Assembly: GCA_964429075.1 (NCBI GenBank)
Contig: CAYSBA010000045.1
Span: 1 to 7,830 of the forward strand
Length of the DNA stretch: 7,830 bases
Source: CAYSBA01 sp964429075 [NCBI: uncultured bacterium]
GTDB taxonomy: Bacteria > CAYSBA01
Direction of reading: 5' to 3'
The position numbers and the translations under genes were made by a program. The notes under the pieces are model-generated. The model was given only the letters and a program-made list of their open reading frames with translations, was not told where the DNA came from and searched no databases. Below, piece by piece: positions 6,277 to 7,830 of the stretch; the first letter of the stretch is position 1, and every line of letters starts with the position of its first letter.

Positions 6277-7473
6277 GTGTGGAGAGCCGATTTTCCAATA
6301 TTCAATGATAATAATCTTGTATATCTTGACAATGCTGCCACAACTCAAAAACCCAGCATAGTGATCACATATACATGTGGATTCTGTTTAAGAGACTATG
6401 CAAATGTACATAGAGGTATTTACCCCCTATCAGAGACAGCAACCATGCAGTATGAAAGAGCAAGGGAGACAGTTGCTGAATATATAGGTGCATCCTCACA
6501 AAAGGAGATTGTCTTTGTAAGAAATACAACTGAAGCAATCAATCTTATTGCCTACTCATTTTGTGAGGACAACCTCAAAGAGGGTGATCGTATAATGGTG
6601 ACTGTAGCTGATCACCACTCAAACTTTGTACCATGGCAACAGATGGCAAAGAAGTATGGTGCAGAGTTTGTTGTGGCCCCTGTTGATGAAAAAGGCTTGA
6701 TTGATATTGATTTTGTGCAAAAGGAGTTAGAAAAAGGTATAAAATTATTTGCATTTCCGATGATCTCAAATGTGCTTGGCACCCTCTTCCCTGTAAAGAA
6801 ACTATGCGAAATTGCAAAGAGGTATAATACAGTAACTGTTGTAGATGGTGCACAGGCAGCAGGCCATATGAAGGTTGATGTCTCTGATATCGGCATGGAT
6901 TTTTTTGCTTTTTCAGGACACAAGATGTATGGACCAACGGGTGTTGGAGTACTATATGGCCGTTATGAAATGCTATCAAATATGAGGCCTTTTCTCTTCG
7001 GTGGTGAAATGATAAGGGTGGTTAAGGTAGATCATACTACCTTCAGTGATGTGCCCTATAGATTTGAGGCAGGGACCCCATCTATCGCTGAGGCAGTTGG
7101 TCTTGGTCAGACGATTTCCTATATCAAAGGTGTCGGTATTGAAAGGATAAAGAAATATGAGGATGAGCTTGTGGCATATGTCTATAATGCATTAAAAGAT
7201 TTTGATGGGATAAATATATATGGTCCAGGGCTTGATAATAGGATGAGTCTTGTTGCCTTCAATCTCGAAGGAGTGCATCCTCATGATGTTGCAGGAGTTC
7301 TTGGCTCTGAAAATATATGTATAAGGGCTGGTCATCACTGCGCTCAACCACTTCACAATCATCTTGGAATAAAGGCATCCTGTAGAGTAAGTGTTGGTAT
7401 GTACAATACAAAAGAAGATATAGATCGATTTCTGGATGCCCTTGAAAAGGTAAAAAAAATATTCAGGGTATAA
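6277..7473 (+). CDS. sufS: cysteine desulfurase SufS (group II)
   Basis: SufS is a PLP enzyme that removes sulfur from L-cysteine, leaving alanine and a persulfide on its active-site cysteine for transfer to the scaffold. The 398 residues compare with 406 in E. coli. Readable active-site parts are His113 (ADHHSNFVPW) stacking on PLP, Asp190 (VVDGAQ), PLP-binding Lys216 (FSGHKMYGP), the GGEMI and FEAGTPS loops, catalytic Cys355 in RAGHHCAQP, and Arg370 (ASCRVS) for the substrate carboxylate. The RxGHHC context with the short loop is typical of group II enzymes, which need a partner such as SufE or SufU; sufU follows at once. The start is GTG, 3 nt after the sufD stop. Residues 30-42 diverge from the family and contain CGFC at 34-37, in a region normally free of cysteine. 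Confidence 0.96.
   Translation: MWRADFPIFNDNNLVYLDNAATTQKPSIVITYTCGFCLRDYANVHRGIYPLSETATMQYERARETVAEYIGASSQKEIVFVRNTTEAINLIAYSFCEDNLKEGDRIMVTVADHHSNFVPWQQMAKKYGAEFVVAPVDEKGLIDIDFVQKELEKGIKLFAFPMISNVLGTLFPVKKLCEIAKRYNTVTVVDGAQAAGHMKVDVSDIGMDFFAFSGHKMYGPTGVGVLYGRYEMLSNMRPFLFGGEMIRVVKVDHTTFSDVPYRFEAGTPSIAEAVGLGQTISYIKGVGIERIKKYEDELVAYVYNALKDFDGINIYGPGLDNRMSLVAFNLEGVHPHDVAGVLGSENICIRAGHHCAQPLHNHLGIKASCRVSVGMYNTKEDIDRFLDALEKVKKIFRV
7464..7468 (+). promoter_or_regulatory. ribosome binding site for sufU
   Basis: CAGGG at 7464-7468, within the last codons of sufS, lies 6 nt before the GTG at 7475. It is weaker than the sufS site but well spaced, and no other start fits the family N-terminus. Confidence 0.5.
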
Positions 7474-7474
7474 G

Positions 7475-7830
7475 GTGGACGATCTTTATAAAGATATTAT
7501 CCTTGAACACTATAGAAATCCTTACCATAGGGGTAGGCTCGAAGATGCAGATATATCTGCGAACGACGAAAATCCACTCTGTGGTGATGAGCTTACACTG
7601 AGTCTGAAGATAGATGAAAAAGACAAAAAGATAATAGATTGCCGTTTTGATGGACATGGGTGTTCAATTTCTCAGGCTGCAGCAGATATACTTTGTGAAA
7701 ATATAATCGGGAAGGATATTAAAGAGGTCCTTGCCATGACAAAAGAGGATATGCTTGATTTGCTTGGAATTGAGCTTGGCCCAGTGAGAATCAAGTGTGG
7801 CCTTCTAGCACTCAAGGTTGCAAAAGTTGC
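7475..7830 (+). CDS. sufU: SufU/IscU-like Fe-S scaffold or sulfur-transfer protein, 3' partial
   Basis: The first 118 codons are present and the gene runs off the window. The start is GTG, 1 nt after the sufS stop, giving MDDLYKDIILEHYRNP, a typical SufU N-terminus. Cys36 and Asp38 (NPLCGDE), Cys63 (GHGCSISQA) and Cys108 (RIKCGLLAL) match the four zinc ligands of B. subtilis SufU (Cys41, Asp43, Cys66, Cys128). Lysine precedes the last cysteine, as in SufU; IscU has histidine there. However, only 45 residues separate the second and third cysteines, close to IscU and about 17 fewer than in B. subtilis SufU, so the usual SufU insertion is missing. It probably accepts persulfide from SufS. A scaffold role is the alternative. 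An extra Cys74 is present. Confidence 0.92.
   Translation, partial: MDDLYKDIILEHYRNPYHRGRLEDADISANDENPLCGDELTLSLKIDEKDKKIIDCRFDGHGCSISQAAADILCENIIGKDIKEVLAMTKEDMLDLLGIELGPVRIKCGLLALKVAKV

Noticed and set aside
6376-6387. CGFC in SufS as a thioredoxin-like fused domain
   Set aside because: It lies inside the ungapped SufS fold with no thioredoxin sequence around it; only an unusual substitution can be claimed.
6575-6979. Two overlapping reverse-strand open frames within sufS
   Set aside because: Both lie wholly inside a clear sufS coding region with intact motifs; they are low-complexity shadows of the codon pattern.
1-7830. Search for tRNAs, CRISPR repeats, insertion sequences, riboswitches and a novel defence or biosynthetic system
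   Set aside because: Nothing supports these; nearly every base is taken up by recognised housekeeping genes, and no long repeats or foreign-looking genes were seen by eye.

Overview
The window is an ordinary but well-packed stretch of a bacterial chromosome, with every gene on the + strand and almost no non-coding DNA. Base composition is AT-leaning, and arginine is mostly AGA/AGG with much ATA for isoleucine. That codon use is common in thermophilic or anaerobic lineages such as Nitrospirota or some former Deltaproteobacteria. The sequence alone does not fix the taxon, so this is a loose inference.

Region 1 (2-2660) is a ribosome and fatty-acid cluster. It holds a DUF177/YceD protein (5' end cut off by the window), ribosomal protein L32 (rpmF), beta-ketoacyl-ACP synthase III (fabH) and malonyl-CoA:ACP transacylase (fabD). 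The order resembles the widespread yceD-rpmF-plsX-fabH-fabD-fabG-acpP cluster, but plsX is missing between rpmF and fabH. The run also stops after fabD instead of continuing to fabG and acpP.

Region 2 (2661-2720) is the only real intergenic space. It carries a near-consensus sigma-70 promoter (TTGACA, 17 bp, TATCAT) overlapped by a perfect 9-9-9 inverted repeat. I read the repeat as the operator of the regulator encoded just downstream. No terminator is visible, so fab transcripts may read into the next operon.

Region 3 (2721-7830) is a SUF iron-sulfur cluster assembly operon: an Rrf2/IscR-family regulator, then sufC, sufB, sufD, sufS and sufU (3' end cut off). Consecutive genes overlap by 8, 8 and 4 nt or are separated by 3 and 1 nt, which suggests one mRNA with translational coupling. 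SufS takes sulfur from cysteine, the SufU-like protein accepts or relays it, and the SufB-SufC-SufD ATPase scaffold builds the cluster. The Rrf2 protein has cysteines at exactly the IscR cluster positions (92, 98, 104) and probably senses cluster supply to control the operon.

I found no mobile element, CRISPR array, RNA gene or unknown system. The points most worth a second look are the operator-promoter arrangement, the Met that replaces the IscR histidine ligand, a SufU-like protein without the usual SufU insertion, a short SufD lacking the conserved cysteine, and a divergent CxxC segment in SufS.
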